DNA of 64,000 nucleotides from Antilocapra americana. Taxonomy: Eukaryota > Chordata > Mammalia > Artiodactyla > Antilocapridae. The stretch lies in NCBI GenBank assembly GCA_007570785.1, contig ML660777.1:6324511-6388510 (forward strand), given 5' to 3'. Every line of letters begins with the position of its first letter. The first letter of the stretch is position 1. The notes under the pieces were generated by a model. The model made no database searches, was not told where the DNA came from, and saw only the letters and a program-made list of their open reading frames with translations. Of this stretch, positions 21,778 to 32,495 are shown piece by piece. A program made the translations under genes and the position numbers.

Positions 21778-23110
21778 TTGTTTATGGTAGTGATTATACA
21801 ACTATTAATACACACATTTGTTAAAATTCATGGTTTTATACATTAAAAAGACAAATTTTACTCCACATAAATTATATCACAAATTTTTTTAAAAAGAAAG
21901 ATTGGCTTGACAATTCAGTGTTTTCTTAAGCTAGGAAATGTTAGACATCAGTCTTCCATTATTGAAGAGAGCAAGAGTAGTGTATTTGTTTCCTCACAAA
22001 ATCATGATCCAATGAAAATGTCAAGTTTTAAAACTAACTACAAAATAGCTCAGTTATAGGTAAGTAAATCCTTACCATGGAGACAGTACGGGATGCTGCA
22101 AAGTGAGTAGCAGGGGAGTGAAATACGCAGCACATAGCAACTAAAGAAGACCTCCTAGAGGCTACACTTTCGCCTAAATGCATGGAACTTGGAAAAGTCT
22201 AGACTTTTTTGTAAAAACGGTGAAAGCCCCTTTACATTGGTTCAACTACTGTGATGCGAAGACCTGTAAGAAGGTGCAAACGGACTCATCACTAGGTGAC
22301 CACTGCACAACAGAGTGCGTGCTTTCAGTACCAAAGCGATTTACAGCCTGCTAATTAAAGCATGCTGAAATCGGAATTTTGCTTGTAGTTTTGATGGGTA
22401 GAAGAGGGTTTTGTTACAATATCTTGGCCCTTATCCCTAAGGAATATATGAAGTGAATGCCTTCTACAGAAACACACGGCTTCTTGAGAAGTATGAATCA
22501 TCAGTTGAACAATAGATGTGGGGGAGAAAAAAAAAAACCAAAACCCTCCCAAACCAAACCAAAATGTTAAAAGTTGGTGCCTAGCCTGAGGCAAATTCTG
22601 TCATCGTTATTTCTAATGTTGTGTCTACTCCAACAAGGAGACCTTACCTCTGACAATCATGAGCTCTTTATCTCATTAAAAATAAAAGGTCTTTTTTAAT
22701 GTTCGAAAGTGCAACATCAGCCCCCTCTCTCCAGTTTCCCTGGAGCTATCTGTTTATGAACTACTGACAGGTTATTTCTTGCGTTTGTTAAAAATTTATG
22801 GGCAATTTACTAGTTTCCAGGTATTATACTAGATATTTGGAATTGAAGGACCTGTTACCAAGAGATTTTCTTGCTACTACTATACCTGTTGAATTTTTTA
22901 AATGAACTAGATCAGCCTAATTTATACTTGGATGGAAAGAATAAAAATTTTTCTCTTCATCCACTAGAATTTCTCTTAACTTCTCTTATAACAATCTATA
23001 TTTGATACTCATCTGTAGCATTATAATATTTATCATTGAAATTCTTGTCACAATGAAAAACAAATCACTAATAAGCTAAGAATTTTACTTTTAAAGCTTT
23101 GGGTGCTATA
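21778..23110. other. Intergenic, nothing firm seen
   Basis: AT-rich with A-tracts (e.g. 22530-22542). No exon, RNA gene or confident repeat. Confidence 0.5.
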
Positions 23111-23119
23111 GGGACTTAA

Positions 23120-23490
23120 ACATTTATCCATTTACTCAAAAGTATCTTTTTAGGAATAGCTACCCTATGCTAGGCATATAACTTAGATATAATTTACCAT
23201 ATGCTAGGCAGGGTTTTAGATATCAGAGTTAGAGGAGTAAACAGGATGGACGAGGCAACTGCCCTGCTCAAATGGGTGTCCCAATGAGGTGTAATAAAAA
23301 GTAAAGGAGTGAGTAACCATGGTTCCGTTCAGAGAGAAAGTGAAATAAAGCAACAGGACTGAAGGCGGGCTCCTTCAGGAGAGGTTCGCTGAGGAAGTGA
23401 CGTCTGATAAAACACCTGAGCCATGAGAGGGTGTGGCTGTGTGAAGAGCCGGGGGACCTCTAGGGTGAAGAGTGTGCAAGCATGAAGCTC
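23120..23490 (-). repeat. L2 LINE 3'-end relic, antisense
   Basis: CCATATGCTAGGCAGGGTTT, GTAAACAGGATGGACGAGGC, CTCCTTCAGGAGAGGTTCGC, TGAGGAAGTGACGTCTGATA and GAGTGTGCAAGCATGAAG match in order the reverse complement of L2. An 11-base phrase (TATGCTAGGCA) occurs twice near 23170-23210. Confidence 0.5.
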
Positions 23491-23513
23491 TATGGAGAGA
23501 ATGCACTTGAACT

Positions 23514-23925
23514 TCTTTTTTTCAATTAATTTTTTTTTAAATTGGAGGATGATTGTTTTACAGTGTGTTTACAGCAGTTCCTGCTGTACAACAGAGCGAA
23601 CCGGCTGTATGTCTACATGTATCCCCTCCCTCTTGAACCTCCTTCCACCCCCACCACGTCCCACCCCTCCAGTTCATCACAGTACTCAGCTGAGCTCCCT
23701 ACAGCAGCCTCCTACTGGCTATGGATCTTATACATGGTGATGTATAGATGTTTCAACGCTACTCTCTCCATTTGCCCCCCCTTCTCTTTACCCTGCTGTG
23801 TCCACAAGTCAGTTCCTTATGTCTGCACCTCTGTTCCTGCCCTGCAAACAGGTTCATCTGGGCCATTTCCTAGATTTTATATATATGAGTTAATAGACGA
23901 TATTTTTCTCTGACTTGGACTCCTC
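23514..23925 (-). mobile_element. Artiodactyl L1 3' end, antisense
   Basis: Begins with a T-rich tract and AAATTGGAGGATGATTGTTT, continues with CTGTACAACAGAGCG, ATCCCCTCCCTCTTGAACCT, CTGGCTATGGATCTTATACA, CTGTGTCCACAAGTCAGTTC, and ends near TATATATGAGTTAATAGACG. This is the reverse of the ruminant L1 3' terminal region. Confidence 0.82.
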
Positions 23926-24239
23926 TAGGAGAGCTTCTAGGAGCTGCTCCCTGCCCAGCAAGCCAAGTGAGGAAAGTCAGATTTCATCCTGAGTGCGTGG
24001 GAAACTATTCTGGACACAATTTCAAATTTACAGGAAATTTGGGTTAAGAAGTTCAAAGACTATGCATTTCACTCATTTATTATTGACATTTTGCTCAGTT
24101 TCCTTCCTTTATTGTTGATTATCTCTCTCCTTCTCTAAAACATTTTTTATTTGAACTGTTTGAGAGAAAATTTCATGCATCATGGCTCTGAAATGCTACA
24201 ATGTGTATTTCCCAACAAAATGGCTGTTCCCTGTTGGGA

Positions 24240-24728
24240 GGACTCATTTTAGGTGTCAACTTGACTCAGTCATGTGGTGCTCAGATATTTGATCAAACAC
24301 GATTCTGGGTGTTTCTGTGAGAGTGTTTTGCATGAGATTGATATTGAAGTCAATAGATGGCATAAAGCAAATGGCCCTCTCTAGCGCTGGTGGGCCTCAT
24401 CCAATCAGTGAAGGCCTCTATAGAAAAGAAAATGGCTGACTCTCCCCAGTCTAAGAGAGAATTTTTCCTGCCTGATGGACTTTAAACTGGAACTTTTTCC
24501 TGCTTTCAGACTCAAACTGAATCATTTTCCTGGGTCTTAAGCCTTTGGATTGGAATTACCCCATCGGCTCTTCTGGGTTTTCAGCTTGCTGACTTGCTCT
24601 ACAGATCTTGGGAACTGCCAGCATTCATAACTGTGTGAATAAATTCCTTATCTATCTATCTATCTATTAATCTATCAGCTACAGATCTCCTATTAGTTTT
24701 TTCCTCTGAGGAATCTTGACTAATTCCC
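24240..24728 (+). repeat. ERVL LTR (MLT2-like), sense
   Basis: TTAGGTGTCAACTTGACTCA, GATATTTGATCAAACACGAT, TGGTGGGCCTCATCCAATCA, CTGCCAGCATTCATAACTGT and GAATAAATTCCTTATCTATC then CTCCTATTAGTTTTTTCCTC follow the MLT2 LTR from near its start to its end. The AATAAA-like signal is in place. A (TATC)n tract at 24652-24672 has grown at the usual MLT2 microsatellite point. No retroviral internal sequence adjoins it, so it is a solo LTR. Confidence 0.72.
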
Positions 24729-24733
24729 CATAC

Positions 24734-24945
24734 AGAAAAAACCCTGATGCTGGGAAAGATTGAAGGTGGGAAGAGAAGGGGGAAACAGAGAATGGGATGG
24801 TTGGATGGCATCACCGACTCAATGGACATGAGTTTGAGTAAACTCTGGGAGTTGGTGATGGACAGGGAGGCCTGGCATGCTGCAGTCCATGGGGTTGCAA
24901 AGAATCAGACACGACTGAGTGACTGAACTGAACTGAACTGAACTA
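24734..24945 (+). mobile_element. BovB LINE 3' end, sense
   Basis: ACCCTGATGCTGGGAAAGAT, ATGGTTGGATGGCATCACCG, GTCCATGGGGTTGCAAAGAA and the family tail GACTGAACTGAACTGAACTG. Only the last 210 bases of BovB are present (severe 5' truncation), inserted at the end of the MLT2-like LTR. Confidence 0.9.
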
Positions 24946-24949
24946 TTAG

Positions 24950-25415
24950 TAAAAGCCTCCCCTTCTCCTTTATTCCTTGATTCATGATTTATCATCAGTA
25001 TGGACTTGTGGATTCCTATTGTTTAATGGTTTATGGTTAATTATTGCCCTGAAGTATTTTATTATTTCTAAAATTGTCCCAGGGGGAGTTCCTTCAAATT
25101 TTTCACTTTGTTCTTGTGACAAGTCTTTGTCACTTTGAGGTGACATTTCCTTAATCTTTTATGTAAAAAGAGAACTTGTATCTTGTATTTCCTGTACCCA
25201 GCCCAGTAAACAATCATTTCTCTGAGATCCCTGATTCCTTTGAGTGGAGGTGGAGTCAGAAGTCAGTTCTAGCTCGGAAATGTGATTATTTTGCTACTGG
25301 GTGTGTCATTGCTCCCAAGGTTCTTTCAGCAGATAGAACCAGGAAATGTGTGCATTTGTTCAAATCCATGCATGCATACAATACACATATATTCAAACAT
25401 GAACACATTTTAGAA
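24950..25415. other. Intergenic, nothing seen
   Basis: No recognised element or exon. Confidence 0.5.
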
Positions 25416-25419
25416 ACCA

Positions 25420-25626
25420 CAAAGTGGAGTCGCTCAATCGTGTCTGACTCTTTGCGACCCCATGGACTGTAGCCTACCAGGCTCCTCCATCCATGGAATT
25501 TTTCAGGCAAGAGTACTGGAGTGGGCTGCCATTTCCTTCTCCAGGGGGTCTTCCCAACCCAGAGATTGAACTTGGGTCTCCTGCATTGTGGACAGACACT
25601 TTACTATCTCAGCCACCAAGGAAGTC
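25420..25626 (-). mobile_element. Bov-tA SINE, antisense
   Basis: GTCGCTCAATCGTGTCTGAC, GGCTCCTCCATCCATGGAAT, TTCTCCAGGGGGTCTTCCCA and CAGCCACCAAGGAAGTC. Its end directly abuts the BovB scrap at 25628. Confidence 0.9.
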
Positions 25627-25627
25627 A

Positions 25628-25685
25628 TTTGACAGTGTGGACCACAATAAACTGTGGAAAATTCTTAAAGAGATGGGAATAAACA
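25628..25685 (+). mobile_element. BovB reverse-transcriptase scrap, sense
   Basis: TTTGACAGTGTGGACCACAA, TAAACTGTGGAAAATTCTTA and AAGAGATGGGAA equal the BovB RT segment seen at 44838-44890 (codes FDSVDHNKLWKILKEMG). It has neither LINE end. Confidence 0.8.
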
Positions 25686-25905
25686 CCAGATATCCATTTT
25701 CTCAAGGTCTCTCCTGCCTTTATCAGGGTAATAATAAGAGGTCAAAATATCTTTCTATGTTTCTGCAGACAACTCCATAGACAGTGTCCTCCAGGGCAAG
25801 TGTAGAAACAGGGAGACCAATTAGGAGCCATTGTAGCAGTTCAGGGAACAAATGATGGTGTTTTGGACTAGGTTTAGGGAGGAATAGTCAGACTTATATA
25901 TATAT

Positions 25906-26224
25906 ATATTTAATTCTTTATTTATTTATGTTTGGCTGTGCTGGGTCTTCACTGCTGTGCAGGTTTTCTCTAGTTGTGGCAAGCAGTAGCTACTCTTTGT
26001 TGCAGTATGCAGTCTTCTCAATGCGATGGTTTCTCTTGTTGCAGAGCATGGGCACACGGACTTCAGTAGTTGTGGCTCCCGGGCTTCAGATCACAGGGTC
26101 AGTAGTAGGGACACCTGGGCTTAGTTGTTCCACAGCATGTGGGATCTTCCCAGATCAAGGATCAAACCTGTGTCTTCTGCATTGGCAGGAGAATTCTTTA
26201 CCACTGAGCCATCAGGGAAGCCCC
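25906..26224 (-). mobile_element. Long CHR-type SINE, antisense
   Basis: After a TATATA tract, AATTCTTTATTTATTTATGT and TTGGCTGTGCTGGGTCTTCA are the reversed SINE tail; AGTTGTGGCTCCCGGGCTTC lies mid-element; GGGATCTTCCCAGATCAAGG and CATTGGCAGGAG, ending CCATCAGGGAAGCCCC, are the reversed tRNA-like head. Confidence 0.82.
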
Positions 26225-26685
26225 AGACTTATTCTAAAGGTATAGGTTTCACTATAAGGACATACTGCACCAGCAGAGAAATGCAGAGAAACCATTGTCA
26301 TGCATTACTCTGAGAGATTTAATCTTAGCTGTGGATATGATTCAATAGGCTCAGCAGCAGTGATTTGACACTTAAAGAGTAGAAAAATGGCCTTCATTAG
26401 TAGATTCATACAGGATGCAAAAGTGAGAACACATCTCTATGACCAAAGAAGTCCCCTGAAACCTTGAATCTATCAGTGGGAAAATATTTTAAAAAGCTAA
26501 CATTTAAATACTTCCTTTATCCACTTCAGGCAAGTGTTTGGGATACAAGAATCTTGGAGGGGGGCGGTGTGTGGCTGAGGGAAATATGCTGATATTCCCA
26601 ATATGAAGAATTTCCAGAAGCAAAGCAAGAAAACCGGCCTGCCTCCCAGATATTCCTCCAATTTATTTTATTTTTTTAATTTATT
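26225..26685. other. Intergenic, nothing seen
   Basis: No exon or repeat recognised apart from a T/A-rich tract at 26660-26695. Confidence 0.5.
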
Positions 26686-26689
26686 TTAT

Positions 26690-26905
26690 TGTGGTAGTGG
26701 TAAAGTACCCACCTGCCAATGCAGGAGATGTGTAAGAGATGGGAGTTCAATCCCTGGATCGGGAAGATCCCCTGAAGGAGGGCATGGCAAGTCACTCCAG
26801 TATTTTTGCTTGGAGAACCCCATGGACAGAGGAGCCTGGCAGGCTACAGTCCATAGTGTTGCAAAGAATCACACACAACGAAAGCAACATAGCACACACG
26901 TACAC
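26690..26905 (+). mobile_element. Bov-tA SINE, sense
   Basis: GTGGTAGTGGTAAAGTACCC, AATGCAGGAG, GGGAAGATCCCCTGAAGGAG, CCCATGGACAGAGGAGCCTG, GGCTACAGTCCATAGTGTTG. The final part is diverged. Confidence 0.9.
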
Positions 26906-26914
26906 ACAAGAGCA

Positions 26915-27030
26915 CTTAACATGAGGTTTACCATCTTCACAAATTTAAGTGAACAACAACACAGTATTGTTGTATCTTGATACAATGTTGTACAGCAGAT
27001 TGCTAAATAATTCCATAACATCAGAACACA
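26915..27030 (-). repeat. Old L1 relic, antisense
   Basis: TTTACCATCTTCACAAATTT then AAGTGAACAACAACACAGTA and GATACAATGTTGTACAGC resembles the reversed old-L1 segment seen more clearly at 42533. Weak. Confidence 0.4.
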
Positions 27031-28965
27031 CCCACTGTACAATCCAAAGAGATCGCAAAGAAAGCAGAATTTGCATTGTCCACTGTTTCAACAGCTGTAT
27101 CTCCTGAGTATGACAGTCCTGTGGGACCCTCTATCCTCCAAGAATATAGCTACTTTCATTTCTTGTGTCTCCCTTCATGCCACGTTGACAAACACTGTTT
27201 CTACAGTGAAGTCATCATTGCATGCCTTGTGATATGCTTAACCCTCATTTTCTGCTTCTATTGAACATTGTTATAGAACATTGTTGTTATAGAATATTGA
27301 ACGTTGTTATAGAGGCACTTTAATTTTCTGAATATCCCTTTTGAGATGTTTCATGTCATCTTTTCATGAATGTAGATATTCACTCCTGTCCCCACCCATC
27401 CTCCCACCCCTGCCCCCACAATAACTTTCCAAAAAAAAAAAGGTTCCCATAATGCGATCATTCCAACTCTTATCATCATGCTTTACCTTATTGCTTATAT
27501 CCTTCCTCGCTTCAGGGTGGGAATGTGTTTCAAGTCACAGAAAGAAAAATGATTAATAATTTATCTACTGATTCATTTGATCCTCTAACTAGATGCTGAG
27601 CTGTCAAATCTAAGCCTGCTTTCTTATCTGCAAAAGAAACCAAACACAGTTTGATCTGCTTCATTTACTGTGGGCACTGCTCCCATGAATGAAATTCCAC
27701 AGCAATGGCCAGATAGGCAGTTATCTATACAAACACACCACAAGCCCAGCGAGGAATCCCAGCTATCCATGTTTCCCAGGTCCTGATAAGGAGTTCCAGT
27801 GGGTGTTGACATCTGAAGAAGGCTTCTTGTCTGGTAGGTTTAGGACTGCCTACTCCTCTTCTCGTGCAAAATTCCAATGGTCTTTCTAAAACCCTGAACA
27901 GTGTGGAACCTTCCTTATCTCTGAGTGCACAGAGGCCTGTGGAACCAGTACTTCCTGCACTACAGGAATAGGAAACTCAGTACAAATGATTTATTAAAGA
28001 TGTTTCATGCACAGCTTGTGCATCACTACACCCCCTGATGTTCTGTGTGGCTGTTGATCTCCTCTGCTTCTGGAAACATTAAGATCCAGGATGGACTCAC
28101 CAAGAAAACATCAACAGAGATTCTTTGGGTGTAAAATAGATGCTGACATGTTGACCTTCCATCACTTGAGAACCCTGATTGGAGTGTACTGATAGGAGGA
28201 GGAAGTTGAGGCAAAGGAAACAACACAAAACTTAAAGCCAATTGTTTGAAAACTGCAAAGTCTGTGGGAATGTGAGTTCATACTTGTTTTCCCATTATAG
28301 CCTGTTCCTTGCATGCTCCCCTCAATGCCCTTCCTCAGGAGGTGATATGTTTATATATACTTCATGAGACAAAGGATTTTAACATTTATTCTGAGAGAAT
28401 TCTACAAAACAGATCAAAAATTGAACCTCTAAACCCAAGATATCACACATGTATGGGAATAAAAAATAAATTTTTTACTCTGGAGGAAAGAGACTGCAGC
28501 TTGCAACTCATAGCCACTTTTTCTTGGCATTTTGTTAGCAGTTTCCTGGTAGCAGTTCTCAGTGAGGTATTACCTGGAATTCTGCCAAATCAGTCTTACC
28601 CAATTTGTTACAATGACTGTAGGTCACAATCTTCAACTGTTGGCAGGTGTTCTGGGCTTGCCCTCACTTGAGGAGCCCCAGTTAATCCAGTTTGGTACAA
28701 TTCTTTTCTGCTTAGTTCTCAAAGATCCTCTTATATACTCTCTGAACCAGAAAAATTAGTGAGCATGAGCGCACCCAAACCAGTCCTCACAGTGCTTAGA
28801 GCATTGATTTCCAAGAGCTGAGGGAATCTTTTGAGAGCTCTTCACATATCTGTTTCTAGTCTCAAAAGAATTTTCAATGGATCTATGAAAATAAAGGGAA
28901 TGTAACAGATACCAACATTTTGTCAAGAGTTACCTGACCTACTTCTGTAATTGTATATATTAGTC
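27031..28965. other. Intergenic, nothing firm seen
   Basis: No exon or confident repeat. 27259-27315 is a small tandem array of units containing TTGTTATAGA (three copies, also ATTGAAC). A 10-12 base A-run is at about 27431. Confidence 0.5.
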
Positions 28966-28969
28966 CATT

Positions 28970-29191
28970 TGTGCTTGTATGCTCAGTCGCTTCAGTCGTG
29001 TCCGACTCTGCAACCCCATGGACTGTAGCCCACCAGGCTTCTCTGTCCCTGGGATTCTCCAGGCAAGAATACTGGAGTGGATTGCCATTTCCTGCTCCAG
29101 GCAATCTTTCCAATCCAGGGATCGAACCTGAGCGTCCTGCTGCTCCTGCACTGCAGGTGGAAGTTTAACTGCTGAGCCACTGGGGAAGCCA
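28970..29191 (-). mobile_element. Bov-tA SINE, antisense, inside an MLT1 LTR
   Basis: TATGCTCAGTCGCTTCAGTC, GGACTGTAGCCCACCAGGCT, CTCCAGGCAATCTTTCCAAT and the reversed head GAGCCACTGGGGAAGCC. ATTAGTC occurs just before (28959-28965) and just after (29192-29198) and the MLT1 resumes, so it cut that LTR. Confidence 0.88.
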
Positions 29192-29560
29192 TTAGTCTGC
29201 TTGGGGTGTTGTAACTGAATATCATAGACTGAGTGGCTCAAACCACAGATACTTATTTCACAAACTTCTGGAGGCTAGGAAATCCAAGATCAAGGTTCCA
29301 ACGGATTCTGTTCCTGGTGAGAACCCTCTTCCTGGCTTGGAGAGACTGTCTTCTCACTATGTATTTACAATACAGGGTAGTCAAAGAGCTCTGGTGTCTC
29401 CTCCTCTTCTTACGGAAGTCACTAATCCCATCATGAGACCCTACCTTCATGACTTCATCTAAACCTAATTATCTCCTAAAGGATCCATCTGCACATACCA
29501 TCACATTGGAGTTAGTGTTTTGTCACATGAACTTTGAGGAAAACACAAACATTCACCATA
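29192..29560 (-). repeat. MLT1 (ERVL-MaLR) LTR, antisense
   Basis: ATTAGTCTGCTTGGGGTGTT, AATATCATAGACTGAGTGGC, CTTCTGGAGGCTAGGAAATC, ACTAATCCCATCATGAGACC, CCATCACATTGGAGTTAG and AACACAAACATTCACCATAT are in the order of a reversed MLT1 LTR. Its first bases lie at about 28955, before the Bov-tA insertion. No internal region adjoins. Confidence 0.75.
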
Positions 29561-29954
29561 TGAGTAGAGAAAATAAATCCTGGAAGCAGCCTGGTTGAAG
29601 CTGGATAAAATAACTTGACAAAAGAGGACCTGTCATTTGGGAAGGTAACCACCCTATGCACTTAGGGTTTCAAGAAGTTCAAGAGCAGTGGAACATTTTG
29701 TTGCTCTTGGCTGAGAAGGTGTTGGGAGTTTCCCTGACATCCAGGATATTCCAAGGCCCAGTGACAAAATACAGCTTCTACCACAGAAGCCGTGCTTGTG
29801 ATTTAATGCCCTGGGGAAGCTTGGCTCATGAGGCACCTTTTAGAGTTGTGTCTGCCCATGTTTCAGGAGTGGAGGACCAGGAGAACAGGACCCTTGCCCT
29901 AGTCATCTGGGGCTTCTGGCTCTCTCTTCTGTTCAATGGACCAATCCACTGACA
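29561..29954. other. Intergenic, nothing seen
   Basis: No recognised exon or repeat. Confidence 0.5.
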
Positions 29955-30092
29955 TGAGTTGTGGTTCAGTTGCTCAGTTGTGTCCAACTCTTTGCGACCC
30001 CATGACAGCAGGTCAGACTTCCTTGTCCTTCACTATCTCCAAGAGTTTGCTCAAACTCATGTCCAGTGATACCATCCAACCACCTCATCAAG
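29955..30092 (-). mobile_element. BovB 3'-end fragment, antisense
   Basis: GTTCAGTTGCTCAGTTGTGT, CCTTGTCCTTCACTATCTCC, AGAGTTTGCTCAAACTCATG and TCCAACCACCTCATC are the reversed BovB 3' end. Confidence 0.82.
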
Positions 30093-30302
30093 ATTCCTAT
30101 AGTCTCCATTTGCCTCACCCTTTGGGAATGAACTCAGTCTTCTGGCTGTAATGGTGCCTTTCCCTCCTGCCTCCTTGCACTTTAGAGGATGCCCCTTTAA
30201 GCTCCAACTAGTTTCATGGTCATTACCTAGACTATAAGTGGAGATTAAGAATAGCAGAAAGAAAAAAAAATCCATTCATGAAGTTTCTGCCTTCCTGATT
30301 TA

Positions 30303-30520
30303 AGTGAAAGTGAAAGTGTTAGTCACTCAGTCATGTCCAACTCTTTGTGACCCCATAGACTATAACCCTCCAGGCTCCTCTGTCCATGGAATCCTCCAGC
30401 CAAGAATACTAGAGTGGATTGCCATCTCCTTCTCCAGGGGATTTTCCCAATCCAGGGATTGAATTCGAGTCTCCTGAATTACAGGCAGATTCTTTACTGT
30501 CTGAGCCACCAGGGAAGTTA
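30303..30520 (-). mobile_element. Bov-tA SINE, antisense
   Basis: GTGAAAGTGAAAGTGTTAGT (reversed tail), CTCAGTCATGTCCAACTCTT, CTCCTCTGTCCATGGAATCC, GGGGATTTTCCCAATCCAGG and GAGCCACCAGGGAAG. A near-full-length copy. Confidence 0.92.
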
Positions 30521-30597
30521 GAGGATGGTATGGTCGCAACCCAGGGAAGCTAAAGGGTGGTATGGTCATGCTGGGAAGATCAGTAGGTGGCAGGGGC

Positions 30598-30692
30598 AGA
30601 GAAAGAAGAAAGGCTTTCCTGACTGGGAATAGAACCTGGGTCATGGCAGTGAGAGCACTGAATCCTAACCAGTAGACCACCAGGGAGATTCC
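30598..30692 (-). mobile_element. tRNA-derived (CHR-type) SINE fragment, antisense
   Basis: CTGACTGGGAATAGAACCTG and CTGAATCCTAACCAGTAGAC, ending CACCAGGGAGATTCC, are the reversed tRNA-like head of a CHR SINE. Confidence 0.65.
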
Positions 30693-30752
30693 TGACCTAA
30701 TCACCTCCCAAAGGCCTCTCCTCCAAATTCCAACACATTAATGCTGGTTTTG

Positions 30753-31344
30753 AAATAGGAGGGAAAGGGGCAGGGCACAACTTTTGAGAGAATGACATAG
30801 CCCAAGGACATAACGTAAACTGATTAGGATCAAATGGGTCCAAGATGGCAGACAAGTTGACTTCCACTAGACCTTGATCCTCAATCAGCGAACTAAATGA
30901 CACACTTAGAGGCACCATGACAGTTCCAAGGCACCATCAAAAGATCAAAAAATGAGCAGTGGCCCAACTCCTGGAAACCTCCACCCCTTCTCCCAAATAA
31001 TTGGAATAATCCTCCCACTCATTAGCCTGTGAAATTTCAGTTCAGTTGCTTAGTCATGTCTGACTCTTTGTGACCCCATGGACTGTAGCTTCCCTGTCAC
31101 AGAGCCCATAAAAGCTAACCACGCCACATTGTCAGGGACACCAGACTTGTCCTCTGCAATGGACCACAGTCTGTGGAGTGTGCTTCTCTCAGAATCTGAA
31201 TAAATCCACCTTTTACTTATCACTTCGTCTGTGAATTCTTTCTGCGATGAGACACCAAGAACCTGAACTCCATTAGGTTCTGAAACCAGGTATGGTGGGT
31301 TTTGTCTGAGTCCGAGCCCAGCCTGAGGTAAATGGTTTCAATAT
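30753..31344 (+). repeat. LTR-like element, probably a ruminant ERV solo LTR
   Basis: Within this insert are CATAAAAGC (31108-31116, TATA-like), CTGAATAAATCCACC (31196-31210, poly(A) signal) and a U5-like tail TTCGTCTGTGAATTCTTTCT, AGACACCAAGAACCTGAACT, GTTTTGTCTGAGTC. That order fits an LTR of a class I or II ruminant endogenous retrovirus. No gag, pol or env sequence is present. Ends are by eye; I could not fix TG/CA termini. A 60-base BovB/Bov-A scrap lies inside at 31035-31095. Confidence 0.5.
31035..31095 (-). mobile_element. BovB or Bov-A end scrap, antisense
   Basis: TTCAGTTCAGTTGCTTAGTC, ATGTCTGACTCTTTGTGACC and CCATGGACTGTAGC then a break. It lies inside the LTR-like element. Confidence 0.7.
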
Positions 31345-31387
31345 ATGAACTTGGGAAGGGGGTCGGGGACACAAACATTCAGTCTAT

Positions 31388-31402
31388 AGCAATGATGATG
31401 AT
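31388..31402. repeat. (GAT)n tract
   Basis: About five GAT units directly after the MLT1 fragment. Confidence 0.8.
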
Positions 31403-31640
31403 GATGAATACACTTCTTTGGGGAATTTACAGCCTGAGTTTGTCCCTCTGAGGCCATGGGCCCTGTGCAGTTCAGAAAAAGTCAGAGATGGTCATAGAAT
31501 AAGTTTCTTCCTGCCCTGGCAAAGTCATCATCTGTTCTCCTTATGAAGAGCCAGATAAAGATTACTGAGAATTACCCCAACTCACCTGGCACTCCTGGGA
31601 AGCTGAGCTGTTCATATTTCCAACAGATTCCTTCTCCTCT

Positions 31641-31653
31641 GGGGGGGGGGGGG
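31641..31653. repeat. (G)13 homopolymer
   Basis: Thirteen consecutive G. Prone to sequencing and replication slippage and able to join a G-quadruplex only with other runs; none is close. Confidence 0.95.
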
Positions 31654-31659
31654 AGAAGC

Positions 31660-32490
31660 TAGTTTTCTGGCTAAAAATGAGTTTGGAGGTCCTTTTTCTA
31701 CCATTATAGAACCCAATATGTTCAATCCCTGCTGCTACAAACAGTTTATTTTGAAATCTGTTGTAAGATTATTCTTTGCAGCAAAACTAACTCCAGCCTT
31801 TGGTTTCTCTTCACTTCCAGGTTTCCACAAAGAGAGAGAGAGAGAAAAAAAAAATCAACTACCTTTAAATAGCCATATTATTGTTGCTCTTTTTGTTAAT
31901 AGAAATAACAAGAACATCATGCAACAAGCAAAATATTTTTCACATTCACCTTCACTGATATTCATGACAACCCTGTGAGGAAAGGAAAACAAATCCATCA
32001 GAAAACTCACTTTGTTTTCTCAGCATCTTCAAGTATTAAATCTTTGTTTTAGATTCTTTTCAATAATGTGCCATGTGGGGCTGTCAATGACATTTTGCTA
32101 AATTTTCTGCTTTAGGACATTTGACCTTTGAGTCTTTTTGTCTTCCCCATTCCCCCTGAAATTGCCTTAATTAAAACTGTCGTGTCTTCCTAGAGCCTCC
32201 AATAGGTCTTTTTAGCTCAAATCAAAACCAATTGTCACTCATGGCTCTCAAAATCCTGCTCAGCCTTCAATCTTATTTCCTCTTAGGGGTCTATCAAATT
32301 CCACCACCAGAATCAATGTCTCTGTTACTCTCATTGTCCTTTACTTAAGGCCCTCCTCATAATAATATAAAGCACAACTTAGTTGTCTGCTTAACTGTTG
32401 GCAAGCTCTTTCAGGGCAAAGTTCTGATTTATTCAGGTGTGCAGTGCTCAGCCCCTAGCCTAGACCTTCCATTTGGTAGTACTACACTGT
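31660..32490. other. Intergenic, nothing firm seen
   Basis: Contains a (GA)n/A-run at about 31829-31852. No exon or confident repeat. Confidence 0.5.
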
Positions 32491-32495
32491 TGAAG

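Larger units (their letters stand above)
30693..31395 (-). repeat. MLT1 LTR fragment, antisense, split by an LTR insertion
   Basis: CTGACCTAATCACCTCCCAA, AGGCCTCTCCTCC and CCAACACATTAATGC (30693-30752) are reversed MLT1. The matching continuation ATATGAACTTGGG and GACACAAACATTCAGTCTAT appears only at 31345-31395. The 590 bases between are a separate LTR-like element (next entry). Confidence 0.7.

Noticed and set aside
23492..23913. Proline- and serine-rich frames
   Set aside because: Chance translation of an antisense L1 3' end.
24240..24728. An intact endogenous retrovirus
   Set aside because: Only solo LTRs (here and at 29.2, 30.8, 42.6, 47, 52.5, 55.1 and 60.2 kb) are seen; no gag, pol or env sequence adjoins.
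26603..26980. 125-codon frame as a possible exon
   Set aside because: The middle is a Bov-tA SINE read in a chance open frame.
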